This document shows, in pieces, positions 51,998 through 61,249 of a stretch of 64,000 bases of DNA. Every line of letters begins with the position of its first letter. Within the stretch, counting starts at the first letter, position 1. The stretch covers positions 1-64,000 of the forward strand of contig CAVBFD010000006.1 of NCBI GenBank assembly GCA_963594655.1, written 5' to 3'. The DNA is from Colivivens sp963594655 (lineage in GTDB: Bacteria > Bacteroidota > Bacteroidia > Bacteroidales > Bacteroidaceae). The position numbers and the translations under genes are program-made. The notes under the pieces are model-generated. The model was not told the origin of the DNA and searched no databases. It saw nothing but the letters and a program-made list of their open reading frames with translations.

Positions 51998-53212
51998 TCA
52001 TCTGGACTTTATCACCTCATATATCAACAGCGCGTCTTGGGTGTCCACCACCCCATCACTGTTGATGTCATACTTGCTGTCCGCGTCTGACACCGATTCT
52101 ATCACATTGTAGAGGTCCGACACATCCTGCATATCCACACAACAGTCACCGTTGAGGTCGTACGGAGCTATCTTCGCGTACTCCGCATACTCCGTCTCTG
52201 TCATCAATATCATCTCCGCAGCGGTGCCGGCGGCTACAGGCAAGTACGACTGGTTGGCGTTGAGGTAACGGTTTTCGTCATCGCCCCACCAGTTTTCATG
52301 CAAGCCTGACGTACTGGAGTTGAGGGTCAGTGCACCTTCGGCATTGACTCCCCACACACGCATCGACGAGGCGTCGAAAGCCGTGATTGCGTCTTTCGAC
52401 TCCTCACGGAACTCATTGCAGAAATATACGCCCTTCAGGGCATTGCCAGATATGGGACTGTAAGTGCCTGCAAGCAACGTAAGCCTGTTGTCTGACTTGT
52501 CGGCGGACGAACATTCTATAATCACTGGGGTTGAAGCCGGGATGACGTCGGTCTGCACTTCGGACAGCACGGCTATGTTGCCGTCAACCTTACTGACATA
52601 ATATGCCTTCATCCCTGTGGAGGCAAAGGAAAAGGCGAAGTCGGCGTAAAACGGAGCGAAGTACTTCGTGCCAGACTCACTGGTAACGGTAATGCCCGGT
52701 TCCACTCCGAAGTAGCAGTCGGTCGTGGCGTCAATCGGTTCCACCAACCAGCGGCGGGCAGTGCCCTTACCTGTAGTGCCGAGTGTGTTGAAGTCACCTC
52801 CTCCCCAACTGCCTGAATCGCTCAGATAGAGGGTCACCCCACTCTCGGTGGCACTGACCTCATAGAATGACAGACCGTCCTTAGCCCCTTTAAAACTTAT
52901 ATCAACGTAACGTCCGATAATCTTGTAGACACCAGTACCCTGTGAGGTGATGTCCCAGTAATCCCCACCTTTGTTCTCGAAATAGAGTACCGATGCGGGG
53001 GCGGACACCGCATCGTCGAGTCCGTACCACAACTGTATGGCAGCCATGTCGGCGGATGTGGTGGCGTAACTGATGCTTCCCGTGTTGTCGCACACCCAGA
53101 AGTAATTGCCGGTACCGTAGTTCTTAACCCGGTAGAACCCATTACTTGTCAACTGCGCCCTAACCGTCATCGTCACTGCCACAAGTGTCAGTATCAATCC
53201 TATACGTTTCAT
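51998..53212 (-). CDS. Secreted protein with C-terminal dockerin-like repeats
   Basis: This 404-residue protein starts at ATG 53212, giving a signal peptide (about 1-20, ending TVRAQ). The long middle region (about 20-340) is beta-rich with no family I recognise. The C-terminus (about 345-404) has two EF-hand-like dockerin repeats: DLNGDCCVDMQDVSDLYNVI and DINSDGVVDTQDALLIYEVI, each with DxNxDxxxDxxD calcium ligands. Without a cohesin in the window the partner is unknown; in Bacteroidales such repeats are also seen as sorting or stability modules. An upstream extension to 53269 is unlikely. Confidence 0.75.
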   Translation of the reverse strand: MKRIGLILTLVAVTMTVRAQLTSNGFYRVKNYGTGNYFWVCDNTGSISYATTSADMAAIQLWYGLDDAVSAPASVLYFENKGGDYWDITSQGTGVYKIIGRYVDISFKGAKDGLSFYEVSATESGVTLYLSDSGSWGGGDFNTLGTTGKGTARRWLVEPIDATTDCYFGVEPGITVTSESGTKYFAPFYADFAFSFASTGMKAYYVSKVDGNIAVLSEVQTDVIPASTPVIIECSSADKSDNRLTLLAGTYSPISGNALKGVYFCNEFREESKDAITAFDASSMRVWGVNAEGALTLNSSTSGLHENWWGDDENRYLNANQSYLPVAAGTAAEMILMTETEYAEYAKIAPYDLNGDCCVDMQDVSDLYNVIESVSDADSKYDINSDGVVDTQDALLIYEVIKSR

Positions 53213-53220
53213 ATCCATAA

Positions 53221-53271
53221 AAACAAAAGCCTGTTCCCCTCGCCACACACCATGCGGGTCAGGGAACAAGC
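53221..53271 (-). terminator. Intrinsic terminator of the coiled-coil lipoprotein gene
   Basis: On the minus strand GCTTGTTCCC and GGGAACAGGC (53262-53271 and 53229-53238 on the plus strand) form a 10-bp stem with one wobble and a 23-base loop. It is followed by TTTTGTTTTT. It terminates the upstream lipoprotein gene just before the dockerin gene start. Confidence 0.75.
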
Positions 53272-53330
53272 CTATACTGTATAATTACAATTTACTTTAC
53301 CGTTTATATATATAATAAGGTGTGCCACGA

Positions 53331-56036
53331 TTAGTACTTGACATAGTACTTGTGCATTGAAATCTTTCCGTGGTAGTCGAGAGCTGAGTAAGCGAACTCA
53401 TAGACATACCCTGACTTCAGTGTTACAGGGATAGCGCGGACACTGCCTTCAACCACCGTGTTGACATTGTTCTGTGCGTTCACAGCGTCGAGAGCAGCCT
53501 TGCAGTCTGCGTCACCGCCCTGTGCGCTTGCACTGCCCTTGAACACATTGGTACAAGCCACGTGCTTCTTGAACTCAGGAGCCACGACACCGCCGGTGTA
53601 AGTAGTCGGACGGAGAGTAACCAGTGCTGAGGCAACCACTGAAGGAGCGTTCTTCGCCTTACTACCGAAGTGAGAGCCATTGTTGTCAGACACTACGAGT
53701 ACAGGCTGGATACGCGCGTTTGTGTTGTTGATTACATTGCAAAGCTTGTTGTTCACCTTGTCAAGATATGAAATCAACTTGTCCTGCATATCCTTTGTAC
53801 CGTTGGTGAGGTTGGTCTCCACTTCGTTGATCTGGTCGAAGATGTCGTTGACCTGACCCACGAAGTCAGCCAGACTCTCGTTGCTGTTTGTAAGAGCGGC
53901 GTTAATCTTCTCCTCGATAGTTTCATACATATCCTTCACCTCTCCGGAAAGATTCTTTGAGAACAACTGTATAGCATATGTGCCGTTACCCTTGTCTACA
54001 ACAGTACCAGCCTTTACCAGATAGCTATAACTGCCAGTACTGTCGTATACCTGGAGGTATCCGTCAGATCCCAAATTACCACTATAGCCAGAAGGAAGAG
54101 TGAACTCAATCTCAATGTTGAACGCACTGAGGTCACCCGGCTCTATTGTCACACCACTGACAGTTGGAGCCTCAAGACTGTCGAGCTTTGGCCAGTTGTC
54201 AGAGATGAGACTGTTGAAGTTACCGACAATCTCGTCGATAAGATCCCATGCTCTCTGGTATCCCGGAATCTTTGTCACGTTGACATCCTCCATAAACTTG
54301 AATGAGAGAGGCTTGATGGCAGTAGCGGCGATGCCGTACTGTGAGTATATGCTGTGTTCACCGTTATAGTCAGTCCATGAAGCCTTGAGGGCGTTGGCGG
54401 TAGCGATACCGTTGAACTGGTTGTAGAGCTTGCCGGTCAGAGTAGCGATGCTGGCAGCTGTACGCTGGTTGAGTACATCCTTGAAAGCTGTCATCAGACC
54501 AGACTCGATGTTGATCTTCACGTTGTTGATCTGGTCTTCCTTCAGACTTGCCTTGGCTGAATAGAATCCGTTGTTTGAAGCGGCGCGTGTGTAACCGAAC
54601 TTCAGTTCCGTGTCGTTCTCCTTCTTGAGGACAGACAACTTCACGCCTGACTCAACATCCTTTGAGTTGACGAGAGTGAGCTGCTGACCTTCAAAGTTAA
54701 CGGTGTTGGGATTGACAGTCACGTAGATTGTACCCGCATTGTCTTCCGTATCGTTGAAGAGTGTACTGTTACCGTTCTTCCTGTATGTCACCAGTCCGCC
54801 ACTGATCATGTTCCAGTCGGCCTCAGTGAGTTGGTCGGAGTTCTTCACGTAGTTGGCTGTAGCTGTTGTCGGGAACACTACCGGGTTGTCATTACTGCCG
54901 TAGTAGGCGACAAGCACGTTGGAGCTGATGCCAAGAGGCAGTGAGAATGAACCGAACGCAGGATTGTATGTACCCTGTACGATGATGCCTGTGATAAGAC
55001 TCTTGAGTGCATTGTCGATATTGTCAAGACGTCCTGTCATGGTGTTGATCTTGGTGTTGATCACTTCGATTGAGTCCTCAGTGGCCTTCACCTTCTCAGC
55101 GAGACTGTCGATAGACGCCTTCAGTTTTGTGTCGTTGTCAGCGAGACTGTCAAGACGACTTTCGATTGCCGGAATCTTCATGTCGTTGATGTTGTTAACC
55201 GACTTCCAGAGGAGACTGTCCTGGATGCGCAGAAGTGAGTCAGCGGCCTGGAAGTCTTTGCGCGCAGTCGCGATAAGACCGCCCAAATCCTTTGTGACCC
55301 CTGCCAGAGAGTCAACACGACCAGTGTTCAGCTCCATGTAGTTAGCAATCCATGTAGAGTCGTTGATGGCGCGCGCGAGTGCCTCGTTGGCAGTTGCCGC
55401 AACTGTCTTGAGTTCTGACTCGATGTTCACAAGCCTGCGGTCCATCACACTCTCCAATGTGTCTATCTTCGCGTTGAGTACACTGTCGTTGGTGGCAAGA
55501 GCCTTTACCGAAGACTTCACGTCGGTGATTGTACTGTCAAGCACGTGTGACACTGTAAAGAGCTTGGCGATGTCGGTAGTGTTGATCTTTACCTGACCCG
55601 CAACAACGTCGATGCTGTCACCCATGATGCTGTCCACCTTAGACAAGGTTGACTGAACATTTTTAATACTTCCACTGAGAGTCTCGTCGGCAGCCTTCAG
55701 GAAAGCCACATCGTTGGACAGACGCGAGATGCTGTCCATAGCGGCGGCTGTCGATGAGCTGTCCTGCTTTCCCAGACTCTTGACAACCGCATCAAGGTCT
55801 GCAAGTTTAGTGCTGCAGTTCTCCTGGCAAGTGGTCAGCACTCCACCCAGAGAATCAGCTGTAACTTTCAAGTTCTGGTAGTTCGCACCTATCAGACTGC
55901 GCAAATCGGCGTCAGTCTTGTTGATTGTCACCACCAGTTTGTCGTATTCATCATCGTTGTCCTTACATGAATTGAATACACTCATGCTCACCAATACCAT
56001 TGACAGCATGATCACAGAAGTAAAAAGTTTTTTCAT
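53331..56036 (-). CDS. Large coiled-coil lipoprotein, unknown function
   Basis: This 901-residue protein has a lipobox ending FNSC (Cys24), so it is exported and lipid-anchored, probably facing outward. Residues about 30-340 form long heptad coiled coils with repeated DS and LDSL motifs (for example IDTLESVMDRRLVNIESELK). The rest (about 345-800) is beta-rich with a second helical stretch (about 690-760), ending in a Ser/Gly-rich region. No catalytic motif is seen. It resembles a fibre or stalk, like phage tail-fibre or adhesin stalks; that is only shape similarity. It has its own promoter (56111-56118) and terminator (53221-53271). Confidence 0.7.
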   Translation of the reverse strand: MKKLFTSVIMLSMVLVSMSVFNSCKDNDDEYDKLVVTINKTDADLRSLIGANYQNLKVTADSLGGVLTTCQENCSTKLADLDAVVKSLGKQDSSSTAAAMDSISRLSNDVAFLKAADETLSGSIKNVQSTLSKVDSIMGDSIDVVAGQVKINTTDIAKLFTVSHVLDSTITDVKSSVKALATNDSVLNAKIDTLESVMDRRLVNIESELKTVAATANEALARAINDSTWIANYMELNTGRVDSLAGVTKDLGGLIATARKDFQAADSLLRIQDSLLWKSVNNINDMKIPAIESRLDSLADNDTKLKASIDSLAEKVKATEDSIEVINTKINTMTGRLDNIDNALKSLITGIIVQGTYNPAFGSFSLPLGISSNVLVAYYGSNDNPVVFPTTATANYVKNSDQLTEADWNMISGGLVTYRKNGNSTLFNDTEDNAGTIYVTVNPNTVNFEGQQLTLVNSKDVESGVKLSVLKKENDTELKFGYTRAASNNGFYSAKASLKEDQINNVKINIESGLMTAFKDVLNQRTAASIATLTGKLYNQFNGIATANALKASWTDYNGEHSIYSQYGIAATAIKPLSFKFMEDVNVTKIPGYQRAWDLIDEIVGNFNSLISDNWPKLDSLEAPTVSGVTIEPGDLSAFNIEIEFTLPSGYSGNLGSDGYLQVYDSTGSYSYLVKAGTVVDKGNGTYAIQLFSKNLSGEVKDMYETIEEKINAALTNSNESLADFVGQVNDIFDQINEVETNLTNGTKDMQDKLISYLDKVNNKLCNVINNTNARIQPVLVVSDNNGSHFGSKAKNAPSVVASALVTLRPTTYTGGVVAPEFKKHVACTNVFKGSASAQGGDADCKAALDAVNAQNNVNTVVEGSVRAIPVTLKSGYVYEFAYSALDYHGKISMHKYYVKY

Positions 56037-56110
56037 GTTCTGTTTCTTTTACATTATTAATTATTATTCTGTTTCATTTTTCTAACCCCCACGTTTTATT
56101 CCTTCCTGCG

Positions 56111-56118
56111 CAAAGTTA
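56111..56118 (-). promoter_or_regulatory. -7 box for the coiled-coil lipoprotein gene
   Basis: On the minus strand TAACTTTG matches TAnnTTTG, about 75 bases before the start codon. Confidence 0.6.
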
Positions 56119-56277
56119 GACATTATTATTATATAAGCCACCATTTTTCCTGATAAAATGCGTTTCATTCCCAAAAAAAGACCGTCAGACCCCACAGATT
56201 TATCAACTGTAGATTACAAAAAGAGCGGTGACGGATGATTTTGCCGTAAACGGCACAGCGTTTCCGTTATTTTTCGC

Positions 56278-56285
56278 TACCTTTG
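56278..56285 (+). promoter_or_regulatory. -7 box for yicC-gmk-nadD
   Basis: TACCTTTG matches TAnnTTTG, 26 bases before the yicC ATG. Confidence 0.7.
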
Positions 56286-56310
56286 CACGTTCTAAAACAA
56301 ATGCTATACA

Positions 56311-57201
56311 ATGATACAATCAATGACTGGCTACGGCACATGTGTCGCCGCATACAATGGTAAGAACATCCACGTGGAGATTAGGTCACTCAACAGCAAG
56401 GCATTGGACCTCACCACACGCATAGCCACACTCTACAGGGAAAAGGAGATGGAGATAAGGAGTCTAATCGCGTCCAGACTGGAGCGCGGCAAGGTGGACA
56501 CTGTAATATGGGTGGAGAAAGACGAAAACCAGAACGCCAATCCTATAAACACGAAGCTGGTGGCGGACTACTACAACCAGATACAGTCGCTTTCGGCATC
56601 GATCGGACTGGACAGCGCCCGGCCGTCGTCGGTGACCGACTGGATGCAGGTGCTGCTCCGTCTGCCCGACGTGACTACAAAGACAGAGGTGGAGGAACTG
56701 ACTGACGACGAGTGGAAGGTAGCCAAAGCCGCCGTGGAAGGAGCCATCGACCAACTCGTCAACTTCCGCAAGCAGGAGGGCAAGGCTCTGGAAGCCAAGT
56801 TCCGTGAGAAAATCGCCAACATATCCGGTCTGCTCGCCAGTATCGAACCGTACGAGAAGAGCCGCACGGAGAAGATACGCCAGCGCATCGTCAGCGGACT
56901 CGAACAGATACCGGAAGTGGAGTACGACAAGAACCGGCTTGAGCAGGAGATGATATACTACATCGAGAAACTCGACATCTCGGAAGAGAAGCAACGGCTT
57001 GCCAACCACCTCAAATACTTCATTGAGACGATGGAGAACGGCTACGGCCAAGGCAAGAAACTGGGCTTCATCGCACAGGAGATGGGACGCGAGATCAACA
57101 CCACAGGCAGCAAGTCGAACCAGGCGGAGATGCAGAACATCGTGGTGAAGATGAAGGACGAGCTGGAACAGATAAAGGAACAGGTACTAAACGTGATGTG
57201 A
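56311..57201 (+). CDS. yicC: YicC/YloC-family endoribonuclease
   Basis: This is a 296-residue protein of the YicC/YloC family, conserved in bacteria and linked to RNA cleavage. The N-terminal domain starts MIQSMTGYGTC and contains IEVRSLNSKALDL. The C-terminal DUF1732 domain ends with EMGREINTTGSKSNQAEMQNIVVKMKDELEQIKEQVLNV. It heads an operon with gmk (1-base gap) and nadD. Confidence 0.92.
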   Translation: MIQSMTGYGTCVAAYNGKNIHVEIRSLNSKALDLTTRIATLYREKEMEIRSLIASRLERGKVDTVIWVEKDENQNANPINTKLVADYYNQIQSLSASIGLDSARPSSVTDWMQVLLRLPDVTTKTEVEELTDDEWKVAKAAVEGAIDQLVNFRKQEGKALEAKFREKIANISGLLASIEPYEKSRTEKIRQRIVSGLEQIPEVEYDKNRLEQEMIYYIEKLDISEEKQRLANHLKYFIETMENGYGQGKKLGFIAQEMGREINTTGSKSNQAEMQNIVVKMKDELEQIKEQVLNVM

Positions 57202-57202
57202 T

Positions 57203-57772
57203 ATGGGAAGACGAGGAAAACTGCTCATATTCGCCGCCCCGTCGGGAACAGGAAAGTCCACCATCATTGACTTCCTCATGCGGCAGGGACTGAACACCCA
57301 CTTCTCCATTTCCACCACCACGCGCGCCCCGCGGGGCAACGAGCGGCACGGAAAGGAGTACTTCTTCATCAGTCCTGACGAGTTCCGTCAGCATATCGGC
57401 AACGGCGACTTCGTGGAGTATGAGGAGGTCTACAAAGACCGGTTCTACGGCACACTGAAGTCACAGGTGGAAAGCCAGTTGAACGCGGGACAGAACGTGG
57501 TGTTCGACATCGACGTGAACGGCGCTGTCAACATAAAGAAGACATACGGTGACCAGGCCCTGAGCATTTTCATCATGCCGCCGGGCATCGACGAACTGCG
57601 CAGACGGCTCACAGGCCGTGGCACGGACACGTCTGAGGTCATCGAACAGCGGCTGGCAAGGGCCGAGTACGAGATTAGTCAGGCACCCCACTTCGACAGG
57701 ACTGTGGTCAACGACAACCTGCAAACTGCCGAAACGGAGGTTCTCAACATCGTCAAGGAATTCCTGAAATGA
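57203..57772 (+). CDS. gmk: Guanylate kinase
   Basis: This phosphorylates GMP to GDP. It has 189 residues with P-loop APSGTGKST (about 11-19), STTTRAPRGNERHGKEYFF (GMP-binding), and the lid region RRRLTGRGTDT. It starts one base after the yicC stop and its own stop overlaps the nadD ATG by 4 bases (ATGA). Confidence 0.96.
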   Translation: MGRRGKLLIFAAPSGTGKSTIIDFLMRQGLNTHFSISTTTRAPRGNERHGKEYFFISPDEFRQHIGNGDFVEYEEVYKDRFYGTLKSQVESQLNAGQNVVFDIDVNGAVNIKKTYGDQALSIFIMPPGIDELRRRLTGRGTDTSEVIEQRLARAEYEISQAPHFDRTVVNDNLQTAETEVLNIVKEFLK

Positions 57773-58332
57773 GAATAGCGGTATTCGGAGGCACCTTCAA
57801 CCCCATCCATAACGGACACACGGAACTGGCACGGACACTGGTCACACAGGGACTGGCGGACGAGGTGTGGATTATGGTGTCACCCCAGAATCCGCTGAAG
57901 GGAAATGACGCGGCCGACTATGACGACCGGCTGGCGATGGCGCGCCTCGCCACTAAAGACATGAAGGGCATCGTGGTAAGTGACTTTGAACGCCACTTGC
58001 CAGTGCCTTCTTATACCATCAACACCCTGACCCGACTGTCGGAAACCTATCCGCAGCACAGGTTCTCACTGGTCATCGGGGCGGACAACTGGAACCGGTT
58101 CACCCGGTGGTACCAGGCCGGCAGGATAATGGCGCACTACCCTATCCTCGTGTACAGGCGTCCCGGATACACACTCGACCAGTCCGCCGCACCCGGGGGG
58201 TCGGACATTCGTATGGTTGACACACCCTTATACGACATCAGCAGCACAGAGATACGTGAGGGTCTCAAACAGGATATGATAAACCCTGACGTACTTGCGT
58301 ACATCAGGGTTCACCGACTTTATTTCATTTGA
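57769..58332 (+). CDS. nadD: Nicotinate-nucleotide adenylyltransferase
   Basis: This makes deamido-NAD from nicotinate mononucleotide and ATP. It has 187 residues with FGGTFNPIHNGH (nucleotide-binding GxFNPxHxGH), the ISSTEIREGL motif near the C-terminus, and SLVIGADNW. It overlaps gmk by 4 bases and ends convergently 13 bases from thiL. Confidence 0.96.
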   Translation: MRIAVFGGTFNPIHNGHTELARTLVTQGLADEVWIMVSPQNPLKGNDAADYDDRLAMARLATKDMKGIVVSDFERHLPVPSYTINTLTRLSETYPQHRFSLVIGADNWNRFTRWYQAGRIMAHYPILVYRRPGYTLDQSAAPGGSDIRMVDTPLYDISSTEIREGLKQDMINPDVLAYIRVHRLYFI

Positions 58333-58345
58333 CCTCACAGAGGGT

Positions 58346-59404
58346 TCAGTCCCCTGCCTTGAGCGGGTTCCATCCCTGCGCCTTCAGGTCGAAGATACTG
58401 CCGTCGCGGGTCACCAGCACCTTGCCGTCCTCCACCTTTGTCACATAGCCTATCAGATGGATGTCCTCCACATCATCCAACTTCTCCTTGTCCTCCAACG
58501 GCACGGTGAAGAGCAGTTCATAGTCCTCACCTCCATTCAAGGCACAGGTGGTGACATTCATGTTGAACTCCTCCGCCTGTGACGCCGTCTCGTAATCGAG
58601 AGGTATATGTTCCTCATATATGCGGCAACCGCATTTGCTCTGAGTGCAGATATGCATCAGTTCACTCGACAGTCCGTCGGATATGTCCATCATGGAAGTA
58701 GGCCGTACACCCAGTTCACGCAGTTTCACTATTATGTCGCGCCTCGCCTCGGGACGCAACTGCCTCTCAAGCAGGTACTCCTTCCCGGCGAAGTCAGGTT
58801 CAGCCATCTCCATCGTCACCTTCCCCTTGTTCTCCTTCAACTGCTGGTAGTACACCTCCTTCTCGCGTTCAAGGAGTTGCAGTCCCATGTACGCCGCACC
58901 AAGGTTTCCACTCACACAGATGATGTCGCCCGGTCTGGCTCCGTCACGGCATACCGCCTTGCCCTTCTCCACCTCACCGATGCAGGTGATACTGACGGTA
59001 AGTCCTGTCACCGAACTCGACGTGTCGCCTCCTACGATGTCCACACCGTGAGCCTCGCACGCCAGTCTCAGTCCCGCGTAGAACTCCTCCATGTCCTCCA
59101 CCGAGAAACGCTGGCTCAGTCCCAGACTGACGGTTATCTGCTTAGGCATACCTCCCATGGCATACACGTCACTGAAATTCACCATGGCTGACTTGTAACC
59201 CAGATGTTTGAGCGGCACATAGGTAAGGTCGAAATGGATACCCTCAAGCAACAGGTCGGTAGTCACCAGCACATCCTTGTCCTGTGGATAACTGAGGACG
59301 GCGCAGTCGTCGCCCACGCCCTTCAGTGTGGAAGGGTTCTTCAGTTCAACTGTCTCGGTGAGATGACGAATGAGTCCGAACTCACCCAATTCCTCTATCT
59401 TCAT
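58346..59404 (-). CDS. thiL: Thiamine-monophosphate kinase
   Basis: This phosphorylates thiamine monophosphate to the diphosphate cofactor. It has 352 residues of the AIR-synthase-like fold: GVGDDCAVL near the N-terminus, TTDLLLEGIHFDL, a DVYAMGGMP segment, GGDTSSS and SMMDISDGLSSEL. It lies 5 bases after punA and is the last gene of the minus-strand run. Confidence 0.95.
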   Translation of the reverse strand: MKIEELGEFGLIRHLTETVELKNPSTLKGVGDDCAVLSYPQDKDVLVTTDLLLEGIHFDLTYVPLKHLGYKSAMVNFSDVYAMGGMPKQITVSLGLSQRFSVEDMEEFYAGLRLACEAHGVDIVGGDTSSSVTGLTVSITCIGEVEKGKAVCRDGARPGDIICVSGNLGAAYMGLQLLEREKEVYYQQLKENKGKVTMEMAEPDFAGKEYLLERQLRPEARRDIIVKLRELGVRPTSMMDISDGLSSELMHICTQSKCGCRIYEEHIPLDYETASQAEEFNMNVTTCALNGGEDYELLFTVPLEDKEKLDDVEDIHLIGYVTKVEDGKVLVTRDGSIFDLKAQGWNPLKAGD

Positions 59405-59409
59405 CCGCC

Positions 59410-60219
59410 CTATACCTTTTTTATAAGTTCCTTCATCAAGGCGGTCATTCGAGGCTGGGCTGCGTCAGCCGCCAACTGCACCTCCTCATGACTCACCTCC
59501 TGCGCCTCTGCAAAACCGCCGAGGTCGGTTATGACTGATATTCCGAACACCCTCATGCCACAGTGGACAGCCACTATGACCTCTGGCACAGTGGACATGC
59601 CCACCGCATCCGCTCCGAAGCCACGGAACATACGGTACTCGGCAGGAGTCTCGAACGAAGGTCCCGGTGTCCCCACGTACACTCCCTTGAATATCTTGAC
59701 ACCGATCCTGTCCGCAGCCTCCTCCACTATACGTATGAACTCAAGGTCGTACGCCTGGTGCATACTCGGGAACCGGGGACCTGTCGGGATGTTCTTCCCT
59801 CTCAGCGGATTCTCCGGGAACATGTTGATGTGGTCTGTCAGCACCATCAGGTCGCCCACCTTGAACGCAGGGTTCATGCCTCCGGCGGCGTTGCTCACAA
59901 AGAGGTTCTTTATACCCAACTCATACATCACACGTATGGGGAACGTCACCTCCTTCATGGAGTAGCCCTCATAGTAATGGAACCGTCCCTCCATGGCAAT
60001 CACGTCTTTTCCGGCCAGTTTCCCGAAGAGCAGTCTGCCTGAATGGCCCTCCACTGTTGACAGTGGCATGTTGGGGATGTCAGCATAGGGTATCTCCATC
60101 TCCGCCTCTATGTCCTCAGCCAATCGTCCGAGTCCCGAACCAAGTATGATGGCGGTGTCAGGACTTGACTTCATCTTCCCTTTCAGGAACTGTGTTGTCT
60201 CTTGAATTTTCTCGTACAT
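59410..60219 (-). CDS. punA: Purine nucleoside phosphorylase
   Basis: This splits inosine and guanosine with phosphate for purine salvage. It has 269 residues of the trimeric PNP family: ILGSGLGRLAED (about 26-37), TVEGHSGRLLFG with phosphate-binding His, VSNAAGGMNPAF and VGMSTVPEVIVA. The first 62 bases overlap the end of lpxK in another frame, and the usual N-terminal segment MYEKIQETTQFLKGKM lies in the overlap, so a shorter start is unlikely. Confidence 0.94.
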   Translation of the reverse strand: MYEKIQETTQFLKGKMKSSPDTAIILGSGLGRLAEDIEAEMEIPYADIPNMPLSTVEGHSGRLLFGKLAGKDVIAMEGRFHYYEGYSMKEVTFPIRVMYELGIKNLFVSNAAGGMNPAFKVGDLMVLTDHINMFPENPLRGKNIPTGPRFPSMHQAYDLEFIRIVEEAADRIGVKIFKGVYVGTPGPSFETPAEYRMFRGFGADAVGMSTVPEVIVAVHCGMRVFGISVITDLGGFAEAQEVSHEEVQLAADAAQPRMTALMKELIKKV

Positions 60220-61243
60220 AGTCTAATATCTTATTGTTTAGTATTGTCTGTCTGCCGTTCAGTATCTCCACCTCAATCGGTATGGCGTAGACCGACCCGT
60301 ACATCGGCATCTGTCCCCTGTCGAGTCTCGCCATGTCTTTCTCCGTGGTTATTATGACACGCGGCCTGTCGCCCGGCATCCTGTTGAACTCCTCCGTTAT
60401 ATGTCTGTAATCGCCCTGCGTAAAGGCATGATGGTCAGCGTACCGCAGGAAGCGGAATCCGGTGTGGCTACCAATCAGCGCCGTCAACGGACTCGGGTTG
60501 GCTATTCCCGTAAGCAACAGCACACGGTAGTCCGCCAACCGGTCCAACTCTATCTGTCTGCTCCCATGATAGGGATTGCCGTACCTTATCCCACTGAAGA
60601 AGAACGACTGTCTGTCCTCCAGCCTCAACTCGCCGCGTACTCTTTCCTCCGCGGCGTCATCCACCACCTCTGTCACCTTGGTGGCGATGACCACGTCCGC
60701 ACGTCTACCGCCACCGGCGTTTTCCCTCAACCTGCCGCAGGGCAGGAGACGGTCATGGGTGTAAAGACGGTGGCAGTCGGTCAACAGAATGTTCAGTCCC
60801 GCCCTGACCCTGCGGTGCTGAAAAGCGTCGTCAAGCAGCACCACATCCGTGTCCGCCGTTTCCGGGCAGGTCATTATCCTATGTATCCCTTCACACCGGT
60901 CGGCATCCACCGCCACAGCCACTGTCGGGAACTTCCTCTTAATCTGGTAAGGCTCGTCGCCTATGTCGAGTGAGGTGGACCTGTCGTCAGCCAACACGAA
61001 ACCGCGGCTCTTCCTCTTGTAGCCCCTACTCAGGACAGCCACCTTCAGTCCCTCCGCCTGCAGGAGTCTGATGACATACTCGATGAAAGGGGTCTTGCCT
61101 GTACCGCCTACCGCCAGATTGCCCACACAGATGACAGGCATGCCGTAGGCGCGCGACTGGAGGATTCCACGGTCGTACATGAAGTTACGTATGGATGTCA
61201 CTCCATCGTATATCCAGGACAAGGGCAACAACCACCAGTACAT
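60158..61243 (-). CDS. lpxK: Tetraacyldisaccharide 4'-kinase
   Basis: This inner-membrane kinase adds the 4' phosphate to the lipid A precursor. It has 361 residues: the N-terminal membrane helix LLPLSWIYDGVTSIRNFMYD, Walker A CVGNLAVGGTGKTPF, the VLSRGYKRKSRGF motif and DVVLLDDAFQHRRV. The last 62 bases overlap the start of punA in another frame. It starts 6 bases after sppA. Confidence 0.94.
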   Translation of the reverse strand: MYWWLLPLSWIYDGVTSIRNFMYDRGILQSRAYGMPVICVGNLAVGGTGKTPFIEYVIRLLQAEGLKVAVLSRGYKRKSRGFVLADDRSTSLDIGDEPYQIKRKFPTVAVAVDADRCEGIHRIMTCPETADTDVVLLDDAFQHRRVRAGLNILLTDCHRLYTHDRLLPCGRLRENAGGGRRADVVIATKVTEVVDDAAEERVRGELRLEDRQSFFFSGIRYGNPYHGSRQIELDRLADYRVLLLTGIANPSPLTALIGSHTGFRFLRYADHHAFTQGDYRHITEEFNRMPGDRPRVIITTEKDMARLDRGQMPMYGSVYAIPIEVEILNGRQTILNNKILDYVRENSRDNTVPEREDEVKS

Positions 61244-61249
61244 GTTCGG

